This document shows, piece after piece, positions 33,114 through 45,835 of a stretch of DNA of 64,000 nt (positions are counted from its first letter, which is position 1; each line of letters begins with the position of its first letter). The stretch covers positions 31,588,487 to 31,652,486 of the forward strand of contig OY998185.1 of assembly GCA_963921935.1 (NCBI GenBank), in the 5' to 3' direction. The notes under the pieces are model-generated. The model saw only the letters and a program-made list of their open reading frames with translations, had not been told where the DNA came from and ran no database searches. A program made the translations under genes and the position numbers. Origin of the DNA: Galeruca laticollis (taxonomy: Eukaryota > Arthropoda > Insecta > Coleoptera > Chrysomelidae).

Positions 33114-33938
33114 AGTAGTAGATAACTTTATTAATAACTATGGACACATAAAGGTCAACAACGAAACAATTCAAGTAAGACGACTTATTACACCCTCGCA
33201 AAGACTAGTTTTATTTAATGTAAGTTCCTGTTATACCTGTTTGCTTACAGCTAAATTAGAAACACTCGGGTTAAAACTACTTTCGCACATGAACCCTCTC
33301 AGAATAAGCTTCGATAACCTCCAATACAGCCATATTTCAAGTTTTAGACGACACATATACATTACGCTCTAGATAATAAAATTATTCCAGAATTTTTCGA
33401 TCTAGAATACGATACTCTCAATTTCCGTATTTTATTGTCTCGTGACAAACAAAACCGTTTCAAATGTAAAAATCCAGGTCATCTATCTTCACAGTACCCA
33501 AATATTCCAATACCTACATCAGTACCTTCCACTTCATCGAGACAATCAATTTCTACAGAGACTACTCCTACACCTCATACCAAACTGGACACTCCTTCTC
33601 CTATCACAAACATAAATCATGAAAAAGTTATCAATGAACAAACACCACAAAATTCAAATAAAGAAATTTATATAATGGGAACCAATCAATTACAAGATCA
33701 AACCACAAATAATAAAGGAAGTTTTTCAGAGGTTACCGTATCCACTTCAGAGCACTCGCAGCAATCCACATCAACTGAACACCTCACTTTTACTCTACCA
33801 GAAAATCAAAAAAAGCCAAATAAAAAGAAAAATAAGAAAAACTCTCAACAAAATAACTTATCCAAACGAGAACGAATGAAACAAGTTCGAAATTTCATAG
33901 ATAAACACAGCCCTCCGTTCTTATTAAATGCCGACTAA
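33114..33938 (+). pseudogene. Non-LTR ORF1 (nucleic-acid-binding protein), frameshifted
   Basis: The first piece (to 33372) reads IKVNNETIQVRRLITPSQR, then FNVSSCYTCLLTAKLETLG and HISSFRRHIYI, the pattern of the domain preceding the zinc knuckles in ORF1 of Jockey-type elements. A frame change near 33370-33435 leads to the second piece, which starts with a degraded knuckle (FKCKNPGHLSSQYP, outer cysteines replaced) and continues as a Ser/Thr/Pro/Asn-rich low-complexity tail ending in a Lys-rich stretch (KKPNKKKNKKNSQQ). The intact protein would coat element RNA. The N-terminal end is missing. Confidence 0.7.
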
Positions 33939-34257
33939 TTCACCTCATTATTGGAAATGCTGCTACAAGTTTACCCACAAATAGAAGATAGATTTCTATA
34001 AATAAAATGTACAAAACTACGTCAAAAAACTAGAAAAACAGACAGATACCGACCCTAGTAGTGACGTATCTGCCGACAGAAATTTCTAAATAAATATTCG
34101 TTTTCCAGACCATTCTACTATGGAATTTGGATGGATATTACATCCATTCAAATATGATACAACTATTAATTGCCAAGTATTCACCAGATGTAATATGTTT
34201 CCAAGAAACAGATTTTCATGTAAACAAGATCAATACATCAAGAAAATATACTTTGTT

Positions 34258-34345
34258 AGTGAAACGCGTCAACAAGTTTAAATTGAACATTAGTTCAAAT
34301 ATATGAAGATTTAAAAAACAATATTGTTTTATTTCATCGTTCAGT
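34258..34345 (+). repeat. Short dispersed repeat, copy 2
   Basis: It shares GAAACGCGTCAAC and AGTTTAAATTGAAC through AGTTCAAATAT with 7297-7365 and interrupts the endonuclease reading frame. Possible PLE terminus. Confidence 0.5.
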
Positions 34346-34461
34346 ATGGATCTTCATCAAGTAAAAGCCTCATCTATTAACTCCTATGCAATATTTACAT
34401 ACACTCCAGTTAAGCCGTCGACCAACACGAATTGGAACTTCTAACAAACCAAAACATAATA

Positions 34462-34691
34462 CATTTATTATTCTCGGCTACTTTAATGGTCACCATTTTT
34501 CATTGGGATCAGACAGCATCGAAACACGAGATAGAAAAATAAAAGACTGGATAGACACAATGACAACTACATAATCCATTTATTATTCTCGGCTACTTTA
34601 ATGGTCACCATTTTTCATGGGGATCACACAGCATCGAAACACGAGGTAGAAAAATAAAAGACTGGATAGACACAATAAATATTTCACTCTT
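34462..34691 (+). repeat. 115-bp tandem duplication inside the endonuclease
   Basis: Units start at 34462 and 34577 (CATTTATTATTCTCGGC) and differ at only a few positions (TTTTCATTGGG versus TTTTCATGGGG). The duplication repeats the GxFNGHHF motif. Confidence 0.9.
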
Positions 34692-35497
34692 GAGTAATGA
34701 AGCATGACTAGGTTCAATGTAGCTACCAAAAATTTCTCCGCTATAGATGTATCACACCGAACATCACAACTGACTTCAATTGGAGAGTGGTCGATGATCT
34801 ATGCAACAGTAACCATTTTCCAAATATTATAGAAAACGTATCAAATAAACTTAATAATGATAACCGCACAAATCCTTTGAGAAGATGGAAACTTAACATA
34901 ACAAATTGGAAAAACTTCGCAGATCACATTGGGAAAAACATTACCAACATAAAAATAACCGAAAACGTCAATGACACCCTTGATAATTTCAATTATATAA
35001 TACTATATGCTGCCTTCACTGAAATTGGATAAACTGGTTCTCAAAGAACACAATCCTATACCTTGGTGGAATATTGCTTGTGATACTGCTATAAAGGACA
35101 GTCAACATTCATAGAACAAGTTTAAAATATACAAAACAAATGAGAATCTATCAGAATACAAAAAACGAAGAGCACATGCGAGGCGCACAACACGGAAGAG
35201 TTAAAAAGAACCATGGCACAACTACCTGAAAATTATGAATAGTTCCACGTCATTATCGTCAGTATGGAACAAGGTGAAAAAAATATATGGAAAAAATATA
35301 AATGATAAAATCCCTGCTTTGAAAACAAAAAACAACACATTAATCTCGAACTCTAGAGGAATTGCTGAAATTTTTGTAGAACAATATAGACAGTTTTCAA
35401 GTAGTGAAAACTATGATGCCGATTTTTTAAACCTCCAAAATATAGCTGATTCTTCCCCGATAACAATTGAGGAAAACGTAGATCAAATTGATAATCC

Positions 35498-37080
35498 AAT
35501 TTTATATTTTCTAATACTTTTTCTTCTACATACTCCATTACAATTTGTGCTAAACTAGAGGTAATTGGAGATCCCATTGTACAACCATTTAGTTGTTGAA
35601 AGAAAGTATCATTATATTGAAAAGAATTATTGATTTGAATAAGCATAATACCTCCTATAAATTCATCATTGGTAAGTGATGTGTGTTGTTTTGTTTCATT
35701 CCATTTTTCTTTTAAAACATGTGTTATGAAGTCATTTGGGATATTTGTGTGCATTGAGATAAAATATGATTTTGTATTTATTAGGATCTAGGTATCTAAA
35801 AATTCTTTCAGCATAAATGAATCTTTTATATAAAAATTATTTTTAGTTAATTTTGATAGAATGCTTGTTATATATTTAGATAGTTTGTAGAATGGTGATT
35901 GAATATATGATACTATTGGTCGCATTGGTAAATTTTGTTTGTGTAATTTTGGTAGTCCATATATTTTTGGAGGTATTGCATTATGTGTAGTTTTTTGGCT
36001 TCGTTTGTATTAATGGAACCATTCTTTGATAGTTTTTTTTATGAATGTATGGTTTTTGTTTTGAAATCAAGTGGTTTCGTCTGATTTAATATTTGATAAA
36101 CATGTTTATCATTTAATAACTCTATCATTTTATTATTATATTCATCTGTGTCCATTATCAATGTTTTATTACATTTATCTGGTTGTAAAATTGTAATTTG
36201 AGGATTACATTTGATGAATTCTTTAGTTTTCTTCAACTTTTTTTGGATGTTTTTCTGAGCTTTATTGATATTTTGAATTTTATGATGTCGTAGTTTTATT
36301 TTATGGTATAACATTGAGTACATCAGCCCTAATATCATCTTTTATTTGATCTGATTTATGCATTATAGCAGATTCTATACTTGCAATGTATTCTGTGTAT
36401 GGTATTTCATTTTCACTTTTATATGGAAGCGCGAAATTTTCACCTAATGCTGATACTTCTACTATATCATTTGGTATGAATGTGTTAGAGATATTTTCAA
36501 GCCATTGATCAGAACTTATATTAATTGTATCTTGTGTGGAGTAACTTACTAATTTATGAAACTTTTTTAAATTATTTTTCTTTATTTTCTTAAACTGTTT
36601 CTCGTATTTTATTTTCTCTAGATTCCAAAATGTATCTATTAAGACTTCAGGAATGCTATTTTTCAAATTATTAGTTCCGTAATTAATAGTTTTTTCTAAC
36701 GTTTGTATATTTTGAATTATTTCGGTAATATTTAGAGTTAAAAGATTTGATTTTGTTGTTTTTATAATATCGTTGAATTTCTTTCTAAAGTACGTACCTG
36801 TTACATTAATATGTGATACATTAAAATTCAAAAAATTTGGCTGGATTCCTGTGTTTTTACATCTCAATAAAAATATACGTCCATTTTTTTTGGTTGGCAA
36901 GTTTTCTTAATGAATTGGTTATGGATTTCATGGATGTCACAATTGTTGTTCCATAATTCTTACGTATTTCTTCATAGAATGGCATGTTTTGTTCCTTATT
37001 TTGCACTTTAGACCCTTGCAAATTATATAAATTCACTTAAGCTCTTCAACGTTTCGATAGTATTTGAAATTATATCTTCT
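35498..37080 (-). pseudogene. PLE, N-terminal and RT part, minus strand
   Basis: Read from 36900 downward: RIFLLRCKNTGIQPNFLNF (N-terminal PLE motif), WNLEKIKYEKQF, then ALGENFALPYKSENEIPY; a second frame with TILQPDKCNKTLIMD (the KADK-like motif); and after further frame changes the RT part MHTNIPNDFITHVLKEKW, QLNGCTMGSPITSSLAQIV and MEYVEEKVLENIKL, where it ends at about 35498 inside the Jockey-like ORF2. YxDD, thumb and endonuclease are missing. The upstream 36901-37080 part is leader sequence with ATCGAAACGTTGAAG, another hammerhead-like 3' half. At least three frame breaks make it non-functional. Confidence 0.82.
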
Positions 37081-37919
37081 TGAGTTCAAAGGTTGTGGTT
37101 TTTTTTAAAGTTTTGTAACTATTAAATTTGGTTATTTCGTTAACAATTTTAGAAAGATCTAGTTAATTTTATAGTAGTTTTTTAAAAGTTGTGTAATTAT
37201 TAAATTATGTTATTTCGTTGAAATTTGAGAAAGTTCTATTTGATTTGATTGAAAATTTTGGAAGTCGTATAAATGATTGAAATTATTTTGTTAATTATTG
37301 GATCATTGGATATAGAAATTTTGTTTAGTTGATTGTAATTTTAATAGATTTTCTTTATAAGGTAAGCTAAATATTGAAATTAATCCAGAACAAAGATATT
37401 TGTTTGAGGAATTCAAAAGAAGCGGTCCTGTATGAAGAAAGGTGAGAGTTTTTAGTATACAGTTTGGAGTTAGAGTTGGTAAAATTTCGAATAGTAATAA
37501 ATTTATGGCAAACTAGAGAAAATTAAGATACAGGGTGTTTCTTGAATTAAAATTTAAAATAAAAACTTAATTGTAGAACTGTGTAAAAATGTTAATTTAG
37601 ACTTATAAAAAAAACAGGAAATAAAAAGAAAAGATATATTTGAACACTGCAATTCATTCGAGAACCGACTCCCTGAAAATAAGAGGTCTTATATATAGCC
37701 GGAGCATATAAATTTACATTATTTTTCTTATGATAATTTGAATTAAGTCAGAATAACTATATTAAATTTTACTTACCTATTTATGGTAAGTTGGCGTCCA
37801 TAAATTATTAAATATATAGCAATACGCGTTATATATATCAAAAGTTAATTAAAATAAATTGTGTATATAAAAATGATCACAATCATAATAGAATTTGTCG
37901 CTTTAAAGTGGTAATTATA

Positions 37920-37923
<4 letters not shown>

Positions 37924-37969
<46 letters not shown>
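37924..37969. repeat. (TA)n microsatellite
   Basis: About 45 bp of TA dinucleotides. Confidence 0.95.
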
Positions 37970-39747
37970 AAATTTCCACATCACATACGACCTTTTGTAT
38001 ATTATTAAAAGAAATTATTCATTCCTTTTTTATGACGACTTTGCTGGCTCATTTGTATAACTTGAGAGAAATAGTTTTGTGAGCGTTAGACTTCTTGGAA
38101 AAATTATGTAGCCACCTGCATTTTGTTACATCGTTTCCACTTCAAAACCTTTTTTGTTGTTTTTTTTTTCTAACTAGGATGATTATGAAATGATTTGAAA
38201 TACTAATTATTAGTTTTATTCGGGACGTGAACTTGGAAACACATCTGAAATTTTTATCTATTCAAAATTTACGTTTTTAAATGTTACCTTAGTGTATGGT
38301 AATAATTGTGTATTGACATAAAACTGAAATTCTTTGTGGTCTATTGTTAGTGGAAAGTTTTATATATACGTTTTGCGAAATTCAACATGACAGAGATTAT
38401 ACATTTATCTACAATTTTACAATGGTGAGTTTATTAATACCTTTTCTTTCTGGTATGTTATATTCATTTAACGAACATAGAAAAAAAACTTTACTGCCAG
38501 GTGTATATAATCTTAAATTTCACTATATCATTTGGAAATTATTATTTGAAATTATTATTTGTAAATTGTTATTTGAAAGTTATTATTTGGTACCAAATAT
38601 TTAATTAACACACCACCGACCTTTTGTTCCTTTTGCTGGAATGATGCCTTACAGGGGGACGCTTCCATTGGTTTTTCCCGCCTTTGATGGATGGATATCT
38701 TGCTCGTAATTATCTGGTGATAATTGCTCCTCTACTTTCCACAGTTTCACAGAACTTTGTTACACTTGGTTTTGATTATAATTAAATTTATATAGATTGA
38801 TTTATATACACTTATAATGATTAATTATACTTTTGTTACAAAGAAAAGAACTGGATGACTTAATATTCGCCTCACTTATACAATCACTGACGGTTGACTA
38901 CCAAAATCCCGCTTTTTACATCGAATAAAACTCTTTTATGGTTTGTCACCGGAAACTGATTTTGTTCTAGAAAATTCGATTAAAAGTTCATCTGTCACTT
39001 TGATTATTCTTGTTTTTTATTGTTTTTCTAACTTAAACTTATTGTAAACTATTGTTTTTCATTCATAATACACTTATTGTCATTGACTAATTCACTCACA
39101 TCTTATTATTATTGTCTTTTTTCATATTACTGTTTATTTGCGATCTTTTGATTGGGCAATGCAATTTCATCAATTTTACATTTTCTACAACCTACATATT
39201 TACATATTATACATAGATACAATTTGTTTCTTGTTAGGTTTGATGTTGTTACATCTATACACATAAACTATGTCGGTAATCATTTATTTTATTCTTGTAT
39301 TTGATATTCAAATATCTTTTTTATGTTGGTATAATTGTCTCAACTGTTGTATTTTGTACAAATTGACATTTCCTATAATTACAGATTCCTATTTATGATT
39401 ATATTTCCTATATCTACTTTTATGATTAATTATTAACTAAATATCTTATTCTATCTATTTTACTACTTCTAAATGTCTTTTTATTGTTTAATCATTATAG
39501 TTTTTGTTGATTTTATTATGATATTCTATTTAGTTTTTAAATACAAACAGATTTGAAACTGTTTTTCTGATCGTTGTTTATGATTTCTTTTTATATTTAT
39601 TTACTTTTTTTTTTGATTATACCCATTAATCGTACTTGGTTATATTGTTATACAGGTATTTTATTACTTTTGATACATTATTTTATTAGAAATTATTTTT
39701 ATTGACAAATTTTAATTTTATATCCTTTATCAGGATTCTATATAGGT

Positions 39748-39751
<4 letters not shown>

Positions 39752-39792
<41 letters not shown>
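39752..39792. repeat. (TA)n microsatellite
   Basis: About 40 bp of TA dinucleotides. Confidence 0.95.
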
Positions 39793-39796
<4 letters not shown>

Positions 39797-42700
39797 CTAA
39801 TTTATATAATATTATATTTTTATTTATTTATTTTTGTAGATGATATTTATATGTAGATGTTTATAATTTAGAATTTTTTGTTTTAAGTTTGGCTAGCTCA
39901 GTTTGTTTTTAATATTTGTTTAATAATTTATGTTAATTAGATTATTCGGGAGCATGAAATCCTTTTTCCCTTTGAGTCCTGGCAATTTATACTGATGTAA
40001 TAGTTGAAATAAAAAGAAAACACATTATTTGAAATCAATTTAATTATCAATGCAATATTTATTTGATAAAATAATATGCGACGCCAATGGTTATATGTAC
40101 CTATTTATTGATTTTAATAATATCATAAATGCGCATGCGTGAAAAAATTAGTCATGCGCTTTAACATGAAACGAACAATTATGATATGTAAGAAGCATCT
40201 ATATTATACAACACAGTTTGTTAACGATGCACACAATTGAATGGTTCAACAATAAACATAAAAGAATTTATATATATCATAGTTATATATGATACACATA
40301 GCTGTGGGAAGAAATGAGTTATATACATGGATAGAAAAATAGAAATTATATACAAATGGACATGGTTACAACATTATAAAATTTCAATCACCAGATTTCT
40401 GCGATTACAAGATGGCGTGATTAGCGTAAGTACATATTTTAATTTATATAAAGTTCGGCCTTTTATTAAATTTAATGATTTATGTAATGAATATGCTATA
40501 TAAAGTCTGTTTCTTTCTTTTTTAGATCGATCATGTTTGAAAAAGTTTATCAATTTATGAAATTAAGTACTTAATTGGGATTTTGAGTTTTTACACTATT
40601 TATTGGCCAATAAATGATTTAAATACACTGACCTGTTGATCTTGAATTTGGAAGAAAGTCTCTGGATCCCAGGAACACCCACTGAATCTCCAAAAAATCA
40701 AAATTGTTGAAAATTTCGCAAATTCTTGTCGGAAAACTTGTTACAATTAACTGTAAGTATTTCTAATATTATATTTAACAGTACTTTAGGAGTTTAAATG
40801 TCTTATACCGGGAATATCTTTAAATTTTTAGGAACACTATCCCACACACTCCTCGCTTCTTAACACCAGCTACCGTTCTCCCCCAAGCGTCCCCTCGATT
40901 CTCAACTTTTTTAAACAACACAGTCTTTTGTTCTTTTCCAGATCACTATTCAAAAGTTTATTTATTGATTCAAAGTTTGTTATGTCATCTTTTACAACCA
41001 ATCAGATATTGTCCTTTGTAATCAGATAATTGAAACTTCAATCACTTATCAAAACAATTTCATACATACAAATACATTAAAATTGGTTATACTTAGATAC
41101 ACTTACATAGTACAACATTCAATATTATTATTGATAGTATATTCTTGTTACATTCATATCAATTATAAATATAAATTCTCTTATGTTATTTGTCTATATG
41201 TCATTATTTGTTTATCTATGAAATCTATTGGATTATATTCTATTCTATATTTATATTTGTTCTTATTCTTAAATTAATGATTATAATGAATTAACTATAG
41301 TAATATTTGTTTTCATTTCAAATGAACAGCTGTTATGATATGGAATTCTTCGTCTTAGGCAACTTTATTTACATCATTACATTGGTTAGGCAATATCTAT
41401 ATTTTATGTTATCATTGATGTAATTCCTTATTTATTATATTGTTATTGGCTGTTATTTAATATATCTTTATTTGATATGTTGTTTAAATTAAGAAAAGTG
41501 TTTCCTTTTTACTTGTTTTCTTAAATTATGTTATTTTCATATATATTTCATACTAGCAAACTTAATTTTATAATACTACTTCTTTTATTATCTAAGATAT
41601 CTGGTTCAATATATATTATTATATATTTTTAAATAATGCCTCTACGTTGGGAGCCATTTTTATTATATATAATTTTAATTACGCCCTTATGTTGTAGTGC
41701 TATTTTATATTATAATTTTTATTTTACCTCAGTTGGGCTGCTGTTTTTTATTATGTATATTTTTTTTTATTTTAATTTAATATATATTTTATTATTATTT
41801 ATGGGCGCCAGAATTGGTTACGCTTACCGCTATACCCAATTCAAAATTATTATCAATTTTACTTTACCTTTTAAATACTGTATCTCAGGGATGAGATTCG
41901 GCACTTGACGTTTGCTAGCAACAAGAAACTATAGGTAGATATCAGAGAAAAATAAGACGAACCTGAACAATTGAACATAATTTAATTAATGAGAAAAGAT
42001 AAGAAATTTTTATAATCAATTAATAAACCAATATTATACGTTTAAATTCATTATTGTATCATTATTACGCAACAACCATATAAACGCTTTCATTACTATA
42101 AATATTATTGAAACTCAACAAATAAATTTCGTGTATCATTATTCTTATTCTATGTTTGAATGTACATCCAAAAAAAAACTTTCAATCTCAACCATAGATC
42201 TTTAAGTGCGAAAACGTGTAGTGTGCTGTTCTGTTAAATGTTTTGTTTAGTTTACAAAATGGAAGGCAAAGTGATGTGTCTAAGAATCTTTATTATTATT
42301 ATGCAAAAATCTACTGAATACTTATTTAATATGAATTTAGTGTTTGTGTCCGTTATTAGTGGAGATTGAACAGTTAATACTAACGTTTAACCAACAAATT
42401 GCTACCACAGACAATTAACCTACATACAAAAATATACAAGTGAAATGTTTTTATAGAAAAAGTTCAATATACACGTGGAAAATGTTCATCGTTAGTTATA
42501 GAGCATAGCATTGAATGTGCTGTTCTTGGAGGAAAAAATGATCAGCTGTGATCAAACAAAAAACGAAGTCCAAGATGTAGGAATGATGATATATGTTGTT
42601 AATATCGTCAGCAGAGTATCTCTATTATAAGATACCTTGGATAACCACCAGAATAATTGTAATAAGGTAATTATAGTTATAGTTCTTACCAAATCTAGAT

Positions 42701-43519
42701 GATTTCACTAAAGTTCACTTATTTTTAATTATACGGAATGTATTTTAATTTATTTACTTTAAAACGTCGTCTGAACATTTTTGATTATTATTTCTGATAA
42801 TTTATTTAAGTTATTTCAAATTTTAATAGAAATTTGAGGAGATAAAATTTTACACGTCCACCCTCTAATTCATTTTCACGGCGTCTCCCCAATCTCCAAA
42901 TCAACAACCTTTTATTGTTTTTAATTTTGTTTTTCGAGTTCATTTGTTGATAAACAAACATTGTTTTCCTGAATCAATATATCTATCCTTGCGTTAGTAT
43001 AGACGAAATCACTTTGTTTTTAAGCATTTCGAAAAACACACCGAACTACACCGTACGAATTACTAACATAACATTGCTTCTAGCGTTGATCTTTTGACCT
43101 TGACGTTTGCTAATAATTATAAAAGTTTATGCGATATACGGGGTTTCCGAAAGTGTCTATAAAATATAAAATTGTAATAATCGAATTTTGTTTGAAAATT
43201 TATGTGATGATATATACAGGGATCACCACAATTATGTATAATATTACGTTCGACGTAATTTACTTGTTGGTGTTATTTCTTTTGCAATATACTTTAAAAG
43301 AAAATAGATACTAAATTGAATAGCAATCTCTTAAATTAATTTATCAATTGTATATGATAGTTAAAAATTTCTTGACACGTTCAACTCATGTCTTTACGGA
43401 TTATTTCCTTTTTTTTATTGGATGTTTACTAATGAACTACTAAGATTCACACTATTTGTATGATGCTGATTTGATTTAATTTGTCTGATAGATATATTTC
43501 ACTTTAATATATATATATA

Positions 43520-45833
43520 CAGGGTGTCCTAGGACTAATGGGAAAAAAGTCAGGTGCCTATAATATGAGCCAAAATAATGTAAGTACTCCATATAAACTT
43601 GTTCTATGCAGGCCCTCGTTTTCGAGTTATAGGCCTCCAAAGTTTTAATTTTGAATTTTATTTTTATTTTTTGTACTAGTTATTTGATCTTAATAAAATT
43701 TACGGTAAAGCTATATCGTACGTATATGTTTATTTTGGTAAGGTAAACAGATTTACAGTAGTGCCTTGAAGCCAGGGACGGGCTACTCGCAATGGTTAGT
43801 GATCCAAAATTTTTGCAGGGATGGCACAACCTGTATGAAATTATCGAAATTCACTTCCCCACACATTAAGCTAACGAAAAGGTACTCTTGTTGGAATTCG
43901 ATAAAATAAGCCGTTTGACTAATATTTACAGTTTTATTAATGCACTACGTACCAATTCACGCATTCACCATTTTTACAAGTACGCAACGAGGTAAAAGTC
44001 CTTAATTCAACAGTTACAATGGCAGAATTCACTTTTATTGAGTATGCAGATATGCACTTAATGTATGAACTGGCTTCTCGAAACTGTTTAGAGGCTAGAA
44101 GGCTTTATGCAGAACATTTTGCAAACAGAGCATTGTCAGACAGACGAATGTTTGAGCGTATTGATCTCAGGATACGAGAAACAGGTATGAATAAGTAAAT
44201 ATAATTTTCCATGTTTACAAAATAAAATTTTAGTAAGTTTTTTGCCAAGAAAAGGTGGAGAAGGTCCGGTACGAAGCGTGCTACTGTGGCAGTTGATTAA
44301 GACTTGTTAAATGCAGTTGATAATGGACCAACAACGAGTTTACGAAAATTACCAAGAGAACATAACGTCTCGAAATCAGTTGTTCATCGCATCCTAAAAG
44401 AACAGCTGTTATATCCTTTTCACATGAAAAAAGTACACAGTATGACAGTGGCTGATTATCCTGCACGACTTGAGTATAGCCAGTGGTTTCTGCGATAACA
44501 ACAAGCAGACAATACATTTATTAGTAACGTTCTCTTTACGAACGAATCCGGTTTCACCAGAGATGGAGTCATAAATTCTCATAATATGCATTTATGGGAT
44601 GATGTGAATCCATATGGCATTATCTAAACTAGGAGCCAGCATAGATTCATGGTTAATGTTTGGACATGAATAGTTGGCAATCATTTGATAGAGCCATACT
44701 TTATTGACGGTACTTTAACCGGTCAGAGATATTTGGAGTTTTAGCAAAATGAGTTATGGAACCTGTTTGATGAGGTGCTACTACAAACTCGTAGGAATTT
44801 ATGGTTCATGTCTGATGCATTTCAGTTTAGATCTACGACAGCATTTACACACAAGGTTTCCTAATAGATGGATTGGTCGTGGAGGCCCTATTCAATGGCC
44901 ACCGCGATCAGGAGACGTTAATCCTATGGATTTCTTTCTCTAGGGTTTTCTCAAAAGTAAGGTATACGCAACACCTGTGCAAACAAGGCAGGATTTAATA
45001 GACAGAATTGTGTTACACTGCAATATTATTAGAAATAGTGTGAAATTGCTCTTTCAAGTGCAAAGAAACAACCTTCGTAGACTTAGAATATGCGTGGAAG
45101 TGGGAGGAGCTCATATTGAACATTTATTAGAATAACGTTAGTTTTTGTTGTTGTTTAGTAATTAGCTTTAGTCTAATGTTTTATAACTTGTGTTTATTGA
45201 GGTTTTCTTAATAGTTTGATAATGTTGTGTTCGTAATTTTGATTAAAAGCAACTAATTACGTTGTTTGCGTACCTATTTCATTCTCATTAAATAAGTTCT
45301 TATTGTTTTTATCATCTGCTTTCATCAAATCATTTTTTTGTAGTACTGTATGAAAATGTTGGACATCGTATTAGTAGGTTAGTTAGGTAAATTGGTACGT
45401 AGTGCATTAATAAAACTGTAAATATTAGCCAAACGGCTTATTTTATCGAATTCTAACAAGAGTACCTTTTCGTTAGCTTAATGTGTGGGGGAGTGCATTT
45501 CGATAATTTCATACAGGGAGTGCCATCCCTGCAAAATTTTTGGATCACTAACCATTGCGAGTAGTCCGTCCCTGGCTTCAAGGCTCTACGGTAAATCTGT
45601 TTACCTCACCAAAATAAACTTACACGTATATTATAGCTTTACCGTAAATTTTATAAAGATCAAATAACTGGTTCAAAAAATAAAAATAAAAACCAAATTC
45701 AAAATGGAAACTTTGGAGGCCTATAACTCGAAAACAAGAGCCTGCATAGAAAAAGTTTATATGAAGTACTAACATTATTTTGGCTCAGATTATACGCTCC
45801 TGACTTTTTTCCCCTTAGTCCCGGGACACCCTG
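43520..45833 (+). mobile_element. Decayed Tc1/mariner-type transposon with ~440-bp TIRs
   Basis: Ends are CAGGGTGTCC and GGGACACCCTG, flanked by TA (43518-43519 and 45834-45835). Inverted repeats run about 43520-43957 and 45392-45833, with the inner end at CTACGTACCAATT. They are alignable throughout with scattered substitutions. One broken transposase gene lies between them. Confidence 0.92.
44019..45135 (+). pseudogene. DUF4817-type transposase, inactivated
   Basis: It starts at ATG 44019 with FIEYADMHLMYELASRN, then ARRLYAEHFANRALSDRR and RLR-type ERIDLRIRETG, the DUF4817 helix-turn-helix region. A probable intron follows (GTATGAATAA...ATTTTAG, about 44186-44232), then PRKGGEGPVRS and HNVSKSVVHRILKEQL. 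In the catalytic core the first motif reads LFTNESGF, with Asn instead of Asp. The second motif (normally containing DGAPAH) is deleted and scrambled near 44815. The third survives as WPPRSGDVNPMDFFL followed by a stop and GFLKSKVY. Several stops and frameshifts are present. The gene ends GGAHIEHLLE before TAA. It belongs to a branch related to the intact transposase at 27296. Confidence 0.88.
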
Positions 45834-45835
45834 TA

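Larger units (their letters stand above)
33111..35497 (+). mobile_element. Jockey-like non-LTR retrotransposon, 5'- and 3'-truncated
   Basis: It contains ORF1 remnants (33114-33938), an APE-type endonuclease region (34115-34790) and the linker before RT (34787-35497). The 5' end is cut by the PLE terminal repeat at about 33110, and the 3' end by a minus-strand PLE at about 35497, so the RT domain is missing. A short foreign repeat (34258-34345) and a 115-bp tandem duplication also interrupt the endonuclease. Confidence 0.75.
34115..35497 (+). pseudogene. Non-LTR ORF2: APE endonuclease and linker, broken
   Basis: WNLDGYYIHSN and YSPDVICFQETDFHVN match the start of APE-like endonucleases (conserved Asn and Glu of the LQET-type motif). 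IILGYFNGHHFSLGSDS corresponds to the GDFNGH/W motif, with Tyr in place of Asp in this copy. FNVATKNFSAIDV and VDDLCNSNHFPNI correspond to the later S/SDH-type motifs. A linker (VWNKVKKIYGKN, ALKTKNNTLISNSRGIAEIF) typical of the region before RT runs until about 35497 and then stops at PLE sequence. Several frameshifts and stops are present. The endonuclease would have nicked target DNA. Confidence 0.72.
37081..43519. other. 6.4 kb very AT-rich, no recognisable gene
   Basis: It contains an imperfect ~77-bp direct repeat (units near 37107 and 37184, AAAGTTxTGTAAxTATTAAAT), two TA microsatellites, and long T-rich tracts. Possible but unsupported splice signals occur near 40430 (GCGTAAGT), 40527 (TTTTTTAG) and 40752 (CTGTAAGT). 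A short ATG frame near 42259 (MEGKVMCLRIFIIIMQKS) has no recognised product. GGGCGCC-type sequence near 41650-41810 recalls a primer-binding site without LTRs. Nothing here can be called a gene. Confidence 0.45.

Noticed and set aside
41636..41908. 90-codon hydrophobic ORF with GGGCGCC-type context
   Set aside because: Low-complexity Phe/Leu/Ile/Tyr composition expected from T-rich DNA; no LTR pair found.
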